From Streptomyces paradoxus (GTDB lineage Bacteria; Actinomycetota; Actinomycetes; Streptomycetales; Streptomycetaceae): DNA of 64,000 nucleotides. Both the position numbers and the translations under genes were made by a program. Below are positions 40,391-49,341 of the stretch, piece after piece. Position 1 is the first letter of the stretch. Each line of letters begins with the position of its first letter. The stretch covers positions 412,296 through 476,295 of the forward strand of contig NZ_JACHGV010000007.1 of assembly GCF_014202475.1 (NCBI RefSeq), given 5' to 3'. Below the pieces are notes generated by a model, which worked only from the letters and a program-made list of their open reading frames with translations, was not told where the DNA came from and searched no databases.

Positions 40391-41416
40391 GTGGGAGCAC
40401 GTGGGGCCGACGCCGAGGGCAAGGTCACGATCACGGAGATCGCCCGGCAGGCCGGCGTGTCCGTGCCGACCGTGTCCCGGGTCGTCAACGGCCGGTCCGA
40501 CGTGTCGCCGCAGACCCGGGCCAGGGTCGAGGACCTCCTGCGCCGCCACGGCTACCGCAGGCGTCCCGCGGCCCCCGGCGCCCGTGCCGCCCTGCTCGAC
40601 CTGGTCTTCAACGACCTCGACAGCCCCTGGGCCGTGGAGATCATCCGCGGGGTCGAGGAGGTCGCGCACGCCGCCGGGGTGGGCACGGTGGTGTCGGCCA
40701 TCCACGGGCGGTCGGGCGACGCCCGCGAGTGGATGCGCAACCTGAGGGCCCGCGCCTCCGACGGTGTCATCCTCGTGACGTCCGCCCTGGATTCCACGCT
40801 GCACGAGGAGCTGCGGATCCTCGGCGTGCCCCTGGTCGTCGTGGACCCGGCGGGCTCACCCGCCCTGGACGCCCCGACGATCGGCGCGGCGAACTGGTCG
40901 GGCGGCCTGGCGGCCACCGAGCACCTGCTGTCCCTCGGCCACCGCCGGATCGGGCTGATCGCCGGCCCGCCCCGCCTGCTGTGCTCCCGAGCCCGCCTGG
41001 ACGGCTACCGCGCGGCCCTGGAGGGCGCCGGCATCACGCCGCACCCGTCCCTCGTCGTCCCCGGCGACTTCCGCCCGGAGTCCGGATTCACCGCATGCAC
41101 CGCCCTGCTCGACCTCCCCGAGCCGCCGACCGCCCTGTTCGCGGCCAGCGACCAGATGGCACTCGGCGCGATCGAGGCGCTTCGCCGGCGCGGGCTGCGG
41201 GTGCCGCAGGACATGAGCGTGGTCGGCTTCGACGACCTTCCGGAAGTCCGCTGGTCGGCCCCGCCCCTGACGACGATCCGCCAGCCCCTGGCCGACATGG
41301 GCAAACTAGCCGTCCGCACGGTCCTGCGGCTGACCCGCGACGAGCAGCCGGCCTCACCACGGGTGGAGCTGGGCACCGACCTGGTGGTCCGGGCGAGCAC
41401 CGCACCTCCGGCCTGA
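40391..41416 (+). CDS. LacI-family transcriptional repressor
   Basis: The 341-residue repressor has the LacI helix-turn-helix near residues 12-60 (VTITEIARQAGVSVPTVSRV, VNGRSDVSPQTRARVEDLL) and a periplasmic-binding-like sugar domain. Convergent to it is a GH10 xylanase, followed by a sugar ABC operon, so it probably senses xylo-oligosaccharides and represses these genes. GTG 40391 is favoured with GGAGG 8 bp upstream; GTG 40382 is possible. Confidence 0.9.
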   Translation: MGARGADAEGKVTITEIARQAGVSVPTVSRVVNGRSDVSPQTRARVEDLLRRHGYRRRPAAPGARAALLDLVFNDLDSPWAVEIIRGVEEVAHAAGVGTVVSAIHGRSGDAREWMRNLRARASDGVILVTSALDSTLHEELRILGVPLVVVDPAGSPALDAPTIGAANWSGGLAATEHLLSLGHRRIGLIAGPPRLLCSRARLDGYRAALEGAGITPHPSLVVPGDFRPESGFTACTALLDLPEPPTALFAASDQMALGAIEALRRRGLRVPQDMSVVGFDDLPEVRWSAPPLTTIRQPLADMGKLAVRTVLRLTRDEQPASPRVELGTDLVVRASTAPPA

Positions 41417-41433
41417 CCTCCACCACGAGGAAC

Positions 41434-41466
41434 GGCGCCCCGCCACCCCCTGTCCGGCAGGGCGCC
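41434..41466. terminator. Bidirectional terminator between LacI and xylanase genes
   Basis: GGCGCCC and GGGCGCC arms flank 19 bp between the convergent stops. It is a moderate GC-rich stem usable in both directions. Confidence 0.6.
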
Positions 41467-41476
41467 GCCCGCCCCA

Positions 41477-42526
41477 CTACCTCCCGCCGAGCGCCTCACG
41501 CAGCGCGAAGTACGCCGGCTTCCGCCGGAGTTCCTCGTCCCACGGCAGGGCCGCGCCCTCGCCCGGGAAGAACGCCGGGATCCACGAGTACTTGTCGGTG
41601 TAGTCCCACAGCGTGATGCCGACGCACCGGCGTACCGCCAGGCACGCCTCGGTCAGGTCGGCGTACCACTCGGCCTGCTGGGCCAGCTTCTCCTCGGTCG
41701 CGGGCAGCTGCATCCGGATGTCGACCTCGGTGAGCGCGGTGTCGAGACCGAGCCGGGAGAAACGGCGGAGGTTGTCCTCCAGGGTGGCCGGATAGCCGTA
41801 CTGCAGGGCCAGATGCGCTTGGAGGCCGATGCCGTGCAGCGGGACGCCGGCTGCCTTCAGCTCCTTGGCCAGCCGGTAGTAGGCGTCGCTCTTCGGGCCG
41901 GTCGCCTCGATGTTGTAGTCGTTGAGGTACAGCTTGACCCGCGGATCGGCCTGGTGCGCCCAGCGCAGCGCGTCGGCGATGTAGCCGGGGCCGAGCGTCT
42001 TGTAGAAGACCGACTCCCTGTACGTACCGTCCTCGTTGAACGCCTCGTTGACGACGTCCCAGGCGAACACCTTGCCCCGGTAGTGCCGTACCTCCGCCTG
42101 GATGTGCTTCTTCAGTACGGCCCTCAGCTCCGGGGCCGTCCACTCCCTGCTGGTGAGCCATCCGGGCAGCTGGCTGTGCCAGACCAGGGTGTGGCCGCGT
42201 ACCTTCTGCCGGTTGGCGCGGGCGAGGTCGACGATCTCGTCGCCCTGGGAGAAGTCGAACACGCCCTGCTGGGGCTCGGTCGCGTACCACTTCATGCCGT
42301 TGCCGGGGGTGATCTGGTCGAACTCGCTGCCGAGCAGGGCCTTGTACGGCTCGTCCACGAGCTCGGGGTTGTCGGTGGCGCTGCCGAAGTAGCGGCCGTG
42401 CCGCTGGGCGAGGTCGGCGAGGGTGGGCTGCTGGTGGTCCGCCTGGGCGGGGGTGCCGGCTGCGAGGCCGGCGGCGACCAGGAGCGCGGCGACGGCGCCG
42501 GCGAGTCTCAGACGGGTGGTGCGCAT
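41477..42526 (-). CDS. Secreted endo-1,4-beta-xylanase, GH10
   Basis: The 349-residue enzyme has a Sec signal peptide (RLRLAGAVAALLVAAGLAAG, likely cleaved after AQA near residue 31) and one GH10 barrel. The acid/base Glu is in WDVVNEAFNE (about 158) and the nucleophile Glu in LTEVDIRMQL (about 265). It hydrolyses xylan backbones outside the cell. There is no carbohydrate-binding module after the catalytic domain. AGGAG precedes the ATG at 8 bp. It is the last gene of the locus after the ABC genes and may have its own promoter. Confidence 0.95.
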   Translation of the reverse strand: MRTTRLRLAGAVAALLVAAGLAAGTPAQADHQQPTLADLAQRHGRYFGSATDNPELVDEPYKALLGSEFDQITPGNGMKWYATEPQQGVFDFSQGDEIVDLARANRQKVRGHTLVWHSQLPGWLTSREWTAPELRAVLKKHIQAEVRHYRGKVFAWDVVNEAFNEDGTYRESVFYKTLGPGYIADALRWAHQADPRVKLYLNDYNIEATGPKSDAYYRLAKELKAAGVPLHGIGLQAHLALQYGYPATLEDNLRRFSRLGLDTALTEVDIRMQLPATEEKLAQQAEWYADLTEACLAVRRCVGITLWDYTDKYSWIPAFFPGEGAALPWDEELRRKPAYFALREALGGR

Positions 42527-42580
42527 GGTGCGACTCCTCACGACAGGTGGGCGGGTAGAGCCGTACATGGGCGGAGCGCG

Positions 42581-43423
42581 TCAGCCCTTGGTGGCGCCGG
42601 CGGTGAGGCCGCCGACGAGCTGACGCTCGGCGACCGAGTAGAAGGCGAGTGCGGGCACCATGGCCAGCACCAGATAGGCGAAGACCTTGGCGTAATCGGC
42701 GGAGTACTGCCCCTGGAACTGCTGGACCCCGATCGGCAGCGTCCACCACTGCGCGTCGGTGAACACCAGCAGCGGCAGGAAGAAGTTGTTCCAGCTGGTG
42801 ACGACGGCGAGCACCGAGACGGTGCCGAGCGCGGGCCGGGCCATGGGCAGCAGCACCCGCCAGAAGAAGCCGAACGAGCTGCACCCGTCGAGCGTGGCCG
42901 CCTCCTCCAGCTCACCGGGGATCTGCCGGAAGAAGCCCCGCAGGATGATGATCGTCATGGGCAGTCCGAAGGCGGCCTGCGGGAGGATCACGCCGAGGGG
43001 ATTGTCCAGCAGGTCCAGGGAGCGCAGCAGGAGGAACAGCGGCAGGGCCGCCACCGCGAAGGGGAACATCAGCCCCATGGTGAACAGCGTGAACAGAGCC
43101 TCCCGGCCCCGGAAGGCGAACCGCGCGAAGGAGAACGCCGACAGGGCGGAGACCGCGACGATCAGGACGGTCGTGCCCACAGCGATCAGCGTGCTGTTGC
43201 CGATCAGCCGCCAGAAGTCCACCGAGCCGAGGATCTGGGTGTAGTTGGAGGTCACCCACGACTCGGGCAGGCCGACCGGGTTGCGGGAGAGCTCGTCGGT
43301 GGACTTGAAGCCGGAGAGCACGGCGTAGAGCAGGGGGACGGCCATGACGGCGCCCACAGCGGTGAGGACGAGGTGCAGGCCCCAGGTCCTGCCGCCCCGG
43401 CGCGTTGTCTGACGTGCGGTCAC
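42581..43423 (-). CDS. CUT1 sugar ABC transporter permease (MalG-like)
   Basis: The 280-residue inner-membrane protein has six hydrophobic segments and the EAA-loop (ELEEAATLDGCSSFGFFWRV), the site of contact with the ATPase. It forms the import channel for an oligosaccharide with the permease upstream. The GTG start overlaps the upstream stop (GTGA), showing coupling. There is no ATPase gene in the operon, as is usual in Streptomyces where MsiK serves many CUT1 systems. Context points to xylo-oligosaccharides. Confidence 0.9.
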   Translation of the reverse strand: MTARQTTRRGGRTWGLHLVLTAVGAVMAVPLLYAVLSGFKSTDELSRNPVGLPESWVTSNYTQILGSVDFWRLIGNSTLIAVGTTVLIVAVSALSAFSFARFAFRGREALFTLFTMGLMFPFAVAALPLFLLLRSLDLLDNPLGVILPQAAFGLPMTIIILRGFFRQIPGELEEAATLDGCSSFGFFWRVLLPMARPALGTVSVLAVVTSWNNFFLPLLVFTDAQWWTLPIGVQQFQGQYSADYAKVFAYLVLAMVPALAFYSVAERQLVGGLTAGATKG

Positions 43424-44421
43424 TTTCCGTCCCCCCGCATGGTCGTGGTGGCCCCTTCGAGGTCGCGCCGGAGCACGAACCGCTGGTAGGCGAGGGCGAA
43501 GACGAGGCTGATGCCGAACATGACCACGCTGATCGCGCTGGCGTAGCCGACCTGGTAGCGCTTGAAGCCGTACTGGAACATGGTCACGGCCATGGTTTCC
43601 GAGTGGTGGTCGGGACCACCCGCGGTGGTGACCCAGACCAGGTCGAAGAGCTGGATGGCCCCGATGACCGACAGGAAGACGCTGATGCGCAGGGTGGGCG
43701 CGAGCAGCGGCAGGGTGACGTTGCGGAACCGCTGCCAGGCACTCGCCCCGTCGATGAGCGCCGCCTCGGTGAGTTCCCGGGGGACGGCCTGGAGCCCGGC
43801 GAGGTACAGCATCATGTGGAAGCCGAAGTACTTCCAGGTCATGACCAGGAAGAGGGTCGCCATGACGGTGGACGGATCCGCGAACCACTCGCCGCCCAGC
43901 CCGTCGAGCCCGACCTTGCCGAGGACCTGGTCGGCGAAGCCGTCGTCCGGGGCGAAGATCATGCCGAAGAGGATTCCGGTGATGGCCTCGGACAGGACGT
44001 AGGGCGCGAAGAACAGCATTCGGTACACGGCCCGGCCGCGCATCCGCTGGTTGAGCAGGACCGCCATGGCGAGGGCGAACGGCAGCTGGAGGGCGAGCGA
44101 CAGCACCACCAGGAGCAGGCAGCGCCACAGGTCGCCGAGGAAGACGTCGTCCTCGAAGAGCCGGCTGAAGTTCTCGCCGCCGATGTAGTCGGAGGGCATG
44201 CCGAAGCCGCCCCAGCGGAAGAACGCGGCGTACAGGGCGAACAGCATCGGCAGCAGCACGAGCCCCATGAACAGCACCAGGGCGGGGAGCTGGAAGCCGG
44301 CCGCCGTGAGCCAGTGCAGCGCGCGTCGCCGGGCCCGCCCCGGGGGCCGCCGCTCGGGGGCCGGGGGCGGGGAACCGGCGCCTGGGCCGGTCCGTTTGTC
44401 CGGCAGGAACGTGGAGGTCAT
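43420..44421 (-). CDS. CUT1 sugar ABC transporter permease (MalF-like)
   Basis: The 333-residue permease has six main membrane segments, a charged N-terminal tail and the EAA-loop (ELTEAALIDGASAWQRFRNV). It pairs with the MalG-like permease. It begins 6 bp after the binding-protein gene's stop, which supports a single transcript. The ATG is immediately after that stop. Confidence 0.9.
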   Translation of the reverse strand: MTSTFLPDKRTGPGAGSPPPAPERRPPGRARRRALHWLTAAGFQLPALVLFMGLVLLPMLFALYAAFFRWGGFGMPSDYIGGENFSRLFEDDVFLGDLWRCLLLVVLSLALQLPFALAMAVLLNQRMRGRAVYRMLFFAPYVLSEAITGILFGMIFAPDDGFADQVLGKVGLDGLGGEWFADPSTVMATLFLVMTWKYFGFHMMLYLAGLQAVPRELTEAALIDGASAWQRFRNVTLPLLAPTLRISVFLSVIGAIQLFDLVWVTTAGGPDHHSETMAVTMFQYGFKRYQVGYASAISVVMFGISLVFALAYQRFVLRRDLEGATTTMRGDGK

Positions 44422-44427
44422 CGCCGG

Positions 44428-45720
44428 CTACTGCTCTTCCTTCGCGGTCTTCGTGATCGACTGGGCGACCTGCCCGGGCGACTTGGAGCCGGCGATGAGC
44501 GCGGCCACACTGTCGTTGACCTCCTGGCCGACGGCGGGCGCGTATGCCTGGTCGAGGTAGAGCTGGAAGCCGGTGGCCGCCTTCAGCTGGGCCTGTACGG
44601 CCTTGATGTTGGGGTCGGCGATGGCGCTCTCGGCCGCGGGCACGACGGGCAGGACGCCGGTCTTCTTGACCAGCTCCAAGTCGGTCGCCTCGGACGCGAA
44701 GAACTTCAGGAACTCGACGGCCTCCTGCGGGGCGCCCCGGCGCAGGGCGTGCCCGCCGCCTCCGCCGAACACCTCGGTGAGGGCGCCCTTGCCGCCCTCG
44801 ACCGCGGGGAACGGGAAGAAGCCGAGGTCCTTGCCGAGGCCCTTGCCGGCGTCGGCCTGCACGGTGGGCGCCCACTGGCCCATGAGCTCCATCGCCGCCT
44901 TGCCGTTGCCGACGGAGGCGGCCTGGCCGGTGGGCGACGAGTAGGCGGCGCCGAGGAAGCCCTTCTGGAACGGCCGCAGGCCGACGAGTTCCTCCAGGTG
45001 TTCGCCCGCCTCGACGAAGGGGGCTCCGGTGAAGTCCTTGTCGTCGTAGGCCTTCTGGAGGGCTTCCGCGCCGGCGGTGCGCATCGCCAGGTAGGCCCAG
45101 TAGTACATGCCGGGCCACTTCTCCTTGCCGGCCAGTGCCAGCGGGGTGACCTCGGCGGACTTGAGCTTGCGTACGGCGTCGAGGAAGCCGTTCCAGGTGG
45201 TCGGGGGCTCGGGGATGCCGGCCTTCTCGAAGAGCGCCTTGTTGTACCAGAAGCCGATCATTCCGATGTCGAACGGGATGCCGTAGACCTGGTCGTCGAA
45301 CAGGTACGGCTCTTTGGCGACCGGCAGCAGGGCCTCGCCCCACGGTTTGGTGCTGTCCGTGAGGTTCTCGACGAGCCCGGCGTCGACCTGCTGCTTCAGC
45401 ACGCCGCCGCCCCAGGTGTGGAAGATGTCGGGCAGTTTCCCGGAGGCGGTCAGGGCCGTCATCTTCGACTTGTAGGCGTCGTTCTCCATCTGAACGATCT
45501 TTATCTTGACCTTGGGGTTCTGCGCCTCGAACTTCCGGGCGAGGGCGGCCCAGACGGTCTTGGACGGCTCGGTGGTGGAGATGTTCCACCATTCGATCGT
45601 GGTCGTCCCGGACGACCCTCCGTCCGAGTCCCCGCCGCATGCGGTCAATGCCGTCATCCCCATACCGGCCGCGGCGGAGGCCGCCAGGAAGCCGCGGCGG
45701 GACAGTGCGGGGTCGCCCAT
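44428..45720 (-). CDS. Extracellular sugar-binding lipoprotein of ABC importer
   Basis: The 430-residue protein has a Tat-like signal with lipobox (LSRRGFLAASAAAGMGMTAL, then TACGG) and a family 1 sugar-binding fold (TTIEWWNISTTEPSKTVWAA, PDIFHTWGGG, GIPFDIGMIGFWYNKALFEK). It captures oligosaccharides for the two permeases downstream. Two adjacent ATG codons occur; the second (45720) has the better spacing from GAGGAG. The promoter with a CGAAAGTTTCG palindrome lies just upstream. Confidence 0.92.
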   Translation of the reverse strand: MGDPALSRRGFLAASAAAGMGMTALTACGGDSDGGSSGTTTIEWWNISTTEPSKTVWAALARKFEAQNPKVKIKIVQMENDAYKSKMTALTASGKLPDIFHTWGGGVLKQQVDAGLVENLTDSTKPWGEALLPVAKEPYLFDDQVYGIPFDIGMIGFWYNKALFEKAGIPEPPTTWNGFLDAVRKLKSAEVTPLALAGKEKWPGMYYWAYLAMRTAGAEALQKAYDDKDFTGAPFVEAGEHLEELVGLRPFQKGFLGAAYSSPTGQAASVGNGKAAMELMGQWAPTVQADAGKGLGKDLGFFPFPAVEGGKGALTEVFGGGGGHALRRGAPQEAVEFLKFFASEATDLELVKKTGVLPVVPAAESAIADPNIKAVQAQLKAATGFQLYLDQAYAPAVGQEVNDSVAALIAGSKSPGQVAQSITKTAKEEQ

Positions 45721-45731
45721 CATGCGCTCCT

Positions 45732-45742
45732 CGAAAGTTTCG
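45732..45742. promoter_or_regulatory. CGAAAGTTTCG operator candidate for the ABC operon
   Basis: CGAAA-G-TTTCG is a perfect palindrome 9 bp upstream of the binding-protein start. It has the CGAA-N-TTCG form reported for Streptomyces xylan and xylobiose repressors (BxlR/XlnR type), which matches the linked LacI gene and xylanase. Confidence 0.7.
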
Positions 45743-45773
45743 GAGTAGTTCCAGAAAGGTTCGCTGCTGCCGC

Positions 45774-45803
45774 ACCCTAGAGACAGCGGGTAAACGGTGG
45801 CAA
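45774..45803 (-). promoter_or_regulatory. Promoter of the sugar ABC operon
   Basis: On the minus strand TTGCCA (45803-45798) and TAGGGT (45779-45774) are separated by 18 bp. This is a good SigA-type match, with a leader of about 45 nt before the binding-protein start. The operator at 45732-45742 would lie downstream of the start site. Confidence 0.65.
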
Positions 45804-46145
45804 CCCCTTGTACGAGCTGAATCTTGCATCGACCCAAGGACGCGACTCAACGACGAAACATTCGATTTGACAGACGAACGTTACGAAGACGATCCGGCCC
45901 CGATCACACAGGGTGTCGGCGCAGGGGCCGAGGATCGACCCCGCTCCCCGCGACGGCGCCGAGCCGTCGCACGCGCTCTCAGCTCGCGTTTTGACGTTCG
46001 CATCCGTCCCGGCCGTGAGTCTTAACGGAAGCTTGACGCGCTCAGGCCCCTCATTCACGGGCCACGGCATCACGCTCCGCATACGCTGATCGGGCCGTCC
46101 AGTGATGGCCGGAACCACGCTGAGCCGCACATCGGGAGCACGTCG
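45804..46145. other. Rest of the divergent gap between the ABC operon and the APC permease
   Basis: A TTGACA hexamer (about 45877) and further TTGACG hexamers near 45995 and 46031 are possible -35 boxes for the permease. Matching -10 boxes are not clear. The GC is lower near 45800-45900. I see no gene. Confidence 0.4.
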
Positions 46146-48125
46146 ATGGCCACCACCGAGCACCCGGCACCGAGCCGTCCGGAGCCCACTTCACCCAGCC
46201 GTCTGCGCACCTGGATGCTGGAGGGCCTGTCCGACATGGGCAAGGCAGGCGGCCACACCGGGCCCCACGCCGAGCCCGAGCCCCCGCACCAGGGTCAGCC
46301 CTGGTGGCGGGTGATGTGCCTGACCGGCGTCGACTACTTCTCGACCCTCGGCTACCAGCCCGGCATCGCGGCCCTCGCCGCCGGACTGCTGTCGCCGATC
46401 GCGACCATCGTCCTCGTCGTCGTCACGCTGGCCGGTGCCCTGCCCGTCTACCGCCGCGTGGCCGAGGAGAGCCCCCACGGCGAGGGCTCGATCGCGATGC
46501 TGGAGAGACTGCTCTCCTTCTGGCAGGGCAAGTTGTTCGTGCTGACCCTGCTGGGCTTCGCCGCCACCGACTTCCTCATCACCATCACGCTGTCGGCCGC
46601 CGACGCCTCCACCCACCTCGTGGAGAACCCGCATCTGACCGGCGTCCTGCACGACAAGCAGATGCTGATCACCCTGGTCCTGGTGGCGCTGCTCGGCGCG
46701 GTGTTCCTCAAGGGCTTCCTGGAGGCGATCGGCGTCGCGGTGGCCCTCGTCGGTGCCTACCTCGCACTGAACGTGGTCGTGGTGGTCGTCGGCCTCTACC
46801 ACGTCATCACCGCGGGTCATGTGGTCACCGACTGGTCGAGCGCCCTCACCACCCAGCACAGCAATGTCCTCGCCATGATCGGCGTCGCCCTGCTCGTCTT
46901 CCCGAAACTGGCGCTAGGCCTCTCCGGGTTCGAGACGGGCGTCGCCGTGATGCCTCACGTCAAGGGCGAAGCGGACGACACCGAGGCCCGGCCGGCCGGT
47001 CGTATCCGCGACACGAAGAAACTGCTCACCACGGCCGCGCTGATCATGAGCGTCTTCCTGATCACGACCAGCTTCATCACCACGCTCCTCATCCCGGAGA
47101 AGGAGTTCGGGGCGGGCGGCCAGGCCAACGGCCGCGCGCTCGCGTACCTGGCGCACGGCTACCTGGGCAACACCTTCGGCACCGTCTACGACGCCTCGAC
47201 GATCGCCATCCTGTGGTTCGCCGGCGCCTCCGCGATGGCCGGCCTGCTCAACCTGATGCCGCGCTACCTGCCTCGCTACGGCATGGCCCCGCACTGGGCC
47301 CGTGCCGTGCGGCCCATGGTCATCGTCTTCACGCTGATCGCCTTCCTGGTCACCTGGATCTTCGACGCGGACGTCAACGCTCAGGGCGGCGCCTACGCCA
47401 CCGGCGTGCTGGTCCTCATCAGCTCAGCCGCGATCGCGGTGACCATCGCCGCCCGCAAGGCCCGGCAGCGGAACTGGACGATCGCCTTCGCGGTGATCTC
47501 CGCGGTGTTCCTGTACACGACCGTGCTCAACGTGATCGAGCGCCCGGACGGCGTGAAGATCGGCGCCTGCTTCATCGCCGGCATCATCCTGGTCTCCCTG
47601 CTGTCCCGGCTGGCCCGGGCGTTCGAGCTCCGCGTGACCAGCGTGACGCTGGACGACATGGCGGAACGTTTCGTCCGGGACATGGCCAGCCGCCGGATGC
47701 GGTTCATCGCCAACGAGCCGGACCGGCGCGACGTCGCCGAGTACCGCGACAAGATCGAGCAGATCCGGCAGGACAACGACGTGCCCGGCCGGGAGGACTT
47801 CGTCTTCGTCGAGGTGACGGTCACCGACCCGTCCGAGTTCGAGGCGGGTCTGACCGTGCGCGGCGAGGTACTGCACGGCCGCTACCGCGTGCTGACCCTG
47901 GAGTCGTCCTCCATACCCAACGCCCTGGCCGCGCTGCTGCTGCACGTCCGCGACTCGACGGACCGCACCCCGCACATCTACTTCGAGTGGACCGAGGGCG
48001 GGCCGTTCGCCAACTTCCTGCGCTTCTTCCTGTTCGGCCAGGGCGAGGTCGCCCCGGTGACCCGCGAGGTCCTGCGCGAGGCGGAGCCGGACCGCAAACG
48101 GCGGCCGAGGGTGCACGTAGGTTGA
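46146..48125 (+). CDS. APC-superfamily permease with long C-terminal cytoplasmic domain
   Basis: The 659-residue protein has about twelve membrane segments from residue 58 on (WRVMCLTGVDYFSTLGYQPG begins the first) and a C-terminal soluble part of about 190 residues (LDDMAERFVRDMASRRMRFI, FVFVEVTVTDPSEFEAGLTV). It belongs with the large amino-acid/polyamine or KUP-like permeases of actinobacteria. The cytoplasmic tail may be regulatory. Substrate identity (amino acid or potassium) is not clear from sequence. Confidence 0.82.
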   Translation: MATTEHPAPSRPEPTSPSRLRTWMLEGLSDMGKAGGHTGPHAEPEPPHQGQPWWRVMCLTGVDYFSTLGYQPGIAALAAGLLSPIATIVLVVVTLAGALPVYRRVAEESPHGEGSIAMLERLLSFWQGKLFVLTLLGFAATDFLITITLSAADASTHLVENPHLTGVLHDKQMLITLVLVALLGAVFLKGFLEAIGVAVALVGAYLALNVVVVVVGLYHVITAGHVVTDWSSALTTQHSNVLAMIGVALLVFPKLALGLSGFETGVAVMPHVKGEADDTEARPAGRIRDTKKLLTTAALIMSVFLITTSFITTLLIPEKEFGAGGQANGRALAYLAHGYLGNTFGTVYDASTIAILWFAGASAMAGLLNLMPRYLPRYGMAPHWARAVRPMVIVFTLIAFLVTWIFDADVNAQGGAYATGVLVLISSAAIAVTIAARKARQRNWTIAFAVISAVFLYTTVLNVIERPDGVKIGACFIAGIILVSLLSRLARAFELRVTSVTLDDMAERFVRDMASRRMRFIANEPDRRDVAEYRDKIEQIRQDNDVPGREDFVFVEVTVTDPSEFEAGLTVRGEVLHGRYRVLTLESSSIPNALAALLLHVRDSTDRTPHIYFEWTEGGPFANFLRFFLFGQGEVAPVTREVLREAEPDRKRRPRVHVG

Positions 48126-48126
48126 G

Positions 48127-48723
48127 TCAGGCCGTCGCGCTCCTCCTGCCGAAGCCCCTGCGCGGCGAGCGCACCACGAGCTGTCCGTAGGTGACCTCGC
48201 CGGTGATCCGAACCCGCAGCAGGAGGGGGGCGTCGGCCGGCCTGCGCGTCTTGACCGCCGAGTAGTTCATCACCAGGCCGCCGGTGTCCACGACGACACC
48301 CGGCCGGGTCAGCAGCCGCAGGGAGCCGGCGCGCAGGTCCAGGTCGATGTCCAGGGTGTCGTGGGTGATCACCGCGTCGGTGAAGTCGAGCGTCACCTCG
48401 CCCCACGCCGAACGGATCTCCAGACGCCGCGGCACCACCCAGCCGTCGCCCCGCCGGGTCGAGGCCCCCTCCTGCCGGATCCGGACCACGCCGTCGGCCT
48501 CGGCGGGCGTCCCACCGGCCGGAGCGGGCAGATCCTCCGTCAGCACGGCGAGCTCACCCATCGTCCGGGCGGACAACGCGGCCTCCAGCCGCTCGTCGAG
48601 CTCCTCCAGGGTGAGCCGGCCGTCGCCCGCGGCGACGCGCAGCACATCCACCGTCCGGTCCCGGTCCGCATGCGACGCCCTCACCCCGGGCGATCCACCG
48701 GCCCGCACGACCTCCGCCGCCAT
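48127..48723 (-). CDS. DUF1707 domain protein
   Basis: The 198-residue protein starts with the SHOCT-like DUF1707 domain (VRASHADRDRTVDVLRVAAG, DGRLTLEELDERLEAAL, ARTMGELAVLTEDLP). The remainder is beta-strand rich (RRLEIRSAWGEVTLDFTDAV, DLRAGSLRLLTRPGVVVDTG), resembling adhesin-like DUF4097 or FHA-free beta repeats. The family is typical of actinobacterial membrane-associated or regulatory proteins but has no defined role. It converges on the APC permease with 1 bp between stops. Confidence 0.82.
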   Translation of the reverse strand: MAAEVVRAGGSPGVRASHADRDRTVDVLRVAAGDGRLTLEELDERLEAALSARTMGELAVLTEDLPAPAGGTPAEADGVVRIRQEGASTRRGDGWVVPRRLEIRSAWGEVTLDFTDAVITHDTLDIDLDLRAGSLRLLTRPGVVVDTGGLVMNYSAVKTRRPADAPLLLRVRITGEVTYGQLVVRSPRRGFGRRSATA

Positions 48724-48849
48724 CACTCCACCCCGATCCCCCGGGCACGGCACCCGGACCCACCAGTCGAGACTAACGCTATATCGCGTCATACCCAACG
48801 GTCGGCCCCGCATCCGTCGTTCCCTTCCCGCGCGCCTATCGTGACCGGC

Positions 48850-49245
48850 ATGCAGTCCTACACGATCGGCCAGGCAGCACGGCTGCTCGGCGTGAGCCCG
48901 GACACCGCCCGCCGCTGGGCGGACGCGGGCCGCATCACGACCCACCGCGACGACACCGGCCGACGGCTCGTCGACGGGCGGGACCTGGCCGCCTTCTCGG
49001 TCGAACTCGCCCGGTCCGGCTCCGCCGAGGAGGACACGCCGTACACCTCGGCCCGCAATGCGTTCCCGGGCATCGTCACGGCGATCAAACTCGGCGACGT
49101 CGCCGCCCAGGTCGAGATCCAGGCCGGCCCGCACCGGCTCGTCTCCCTGCTCACCCGCGAGGCGGTGGAGGAACTGGGCCTGGAGGTGGGCATGGAGGCG
49201 ACGGCCCGCGTGAAGTCGACGAACGTCCACATCGACCGCGTCTGA
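48850..49245 (+). CDS. Helix-turn-helix plus TOBE (Mop) molybdate-binding-like protein
   Basis: The 131-residue protein couples an excisionase/MerR-type DNA-binding part (MQSYTIGQAARLLGVSPDTA, RRWADAGRITTHRDDTGRRL) to one TOBE/Mop domain (ARNAFPGIVTAIKLGDVAAQ, VSLLTREAVEELGLEVGMEA). Mop domains bind molybdate or tungstate, so it may be a metal-responsive regulator. A di-Mop protein is encoded 96 bp downstream. No modABC transport genes are present here. Confidence 0.88.
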   Translation: MQSYTIGQAARLLGVSPDTARRWADAGRITTHRDDTGRRLVDGRDLAAFSVELARSGSAEEDTPYTSARNAFPGIVTAIKLGDVAAQVEIQAGPHRLVSLLTREAVEELGLEVGMEATARVKSTNVHIDRV

Positions 49246-49341
49246 GGTCCCCGGGGGGACAGCGGGAGCGTGGCCCCGCCGCGGGGCGACGCAGACACGC
49301 ACCTACCCGGCACCGCGTCCCCGCCGGTCTACCGTGCAGCC

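Noticed and set aside
45804..46145. c-di-AMP (ydaO type) riboswitch before the APC permease
   Set aside because: The conserved ydaO core sequences are not visible in the leader, so there is no support beyond the gene type.
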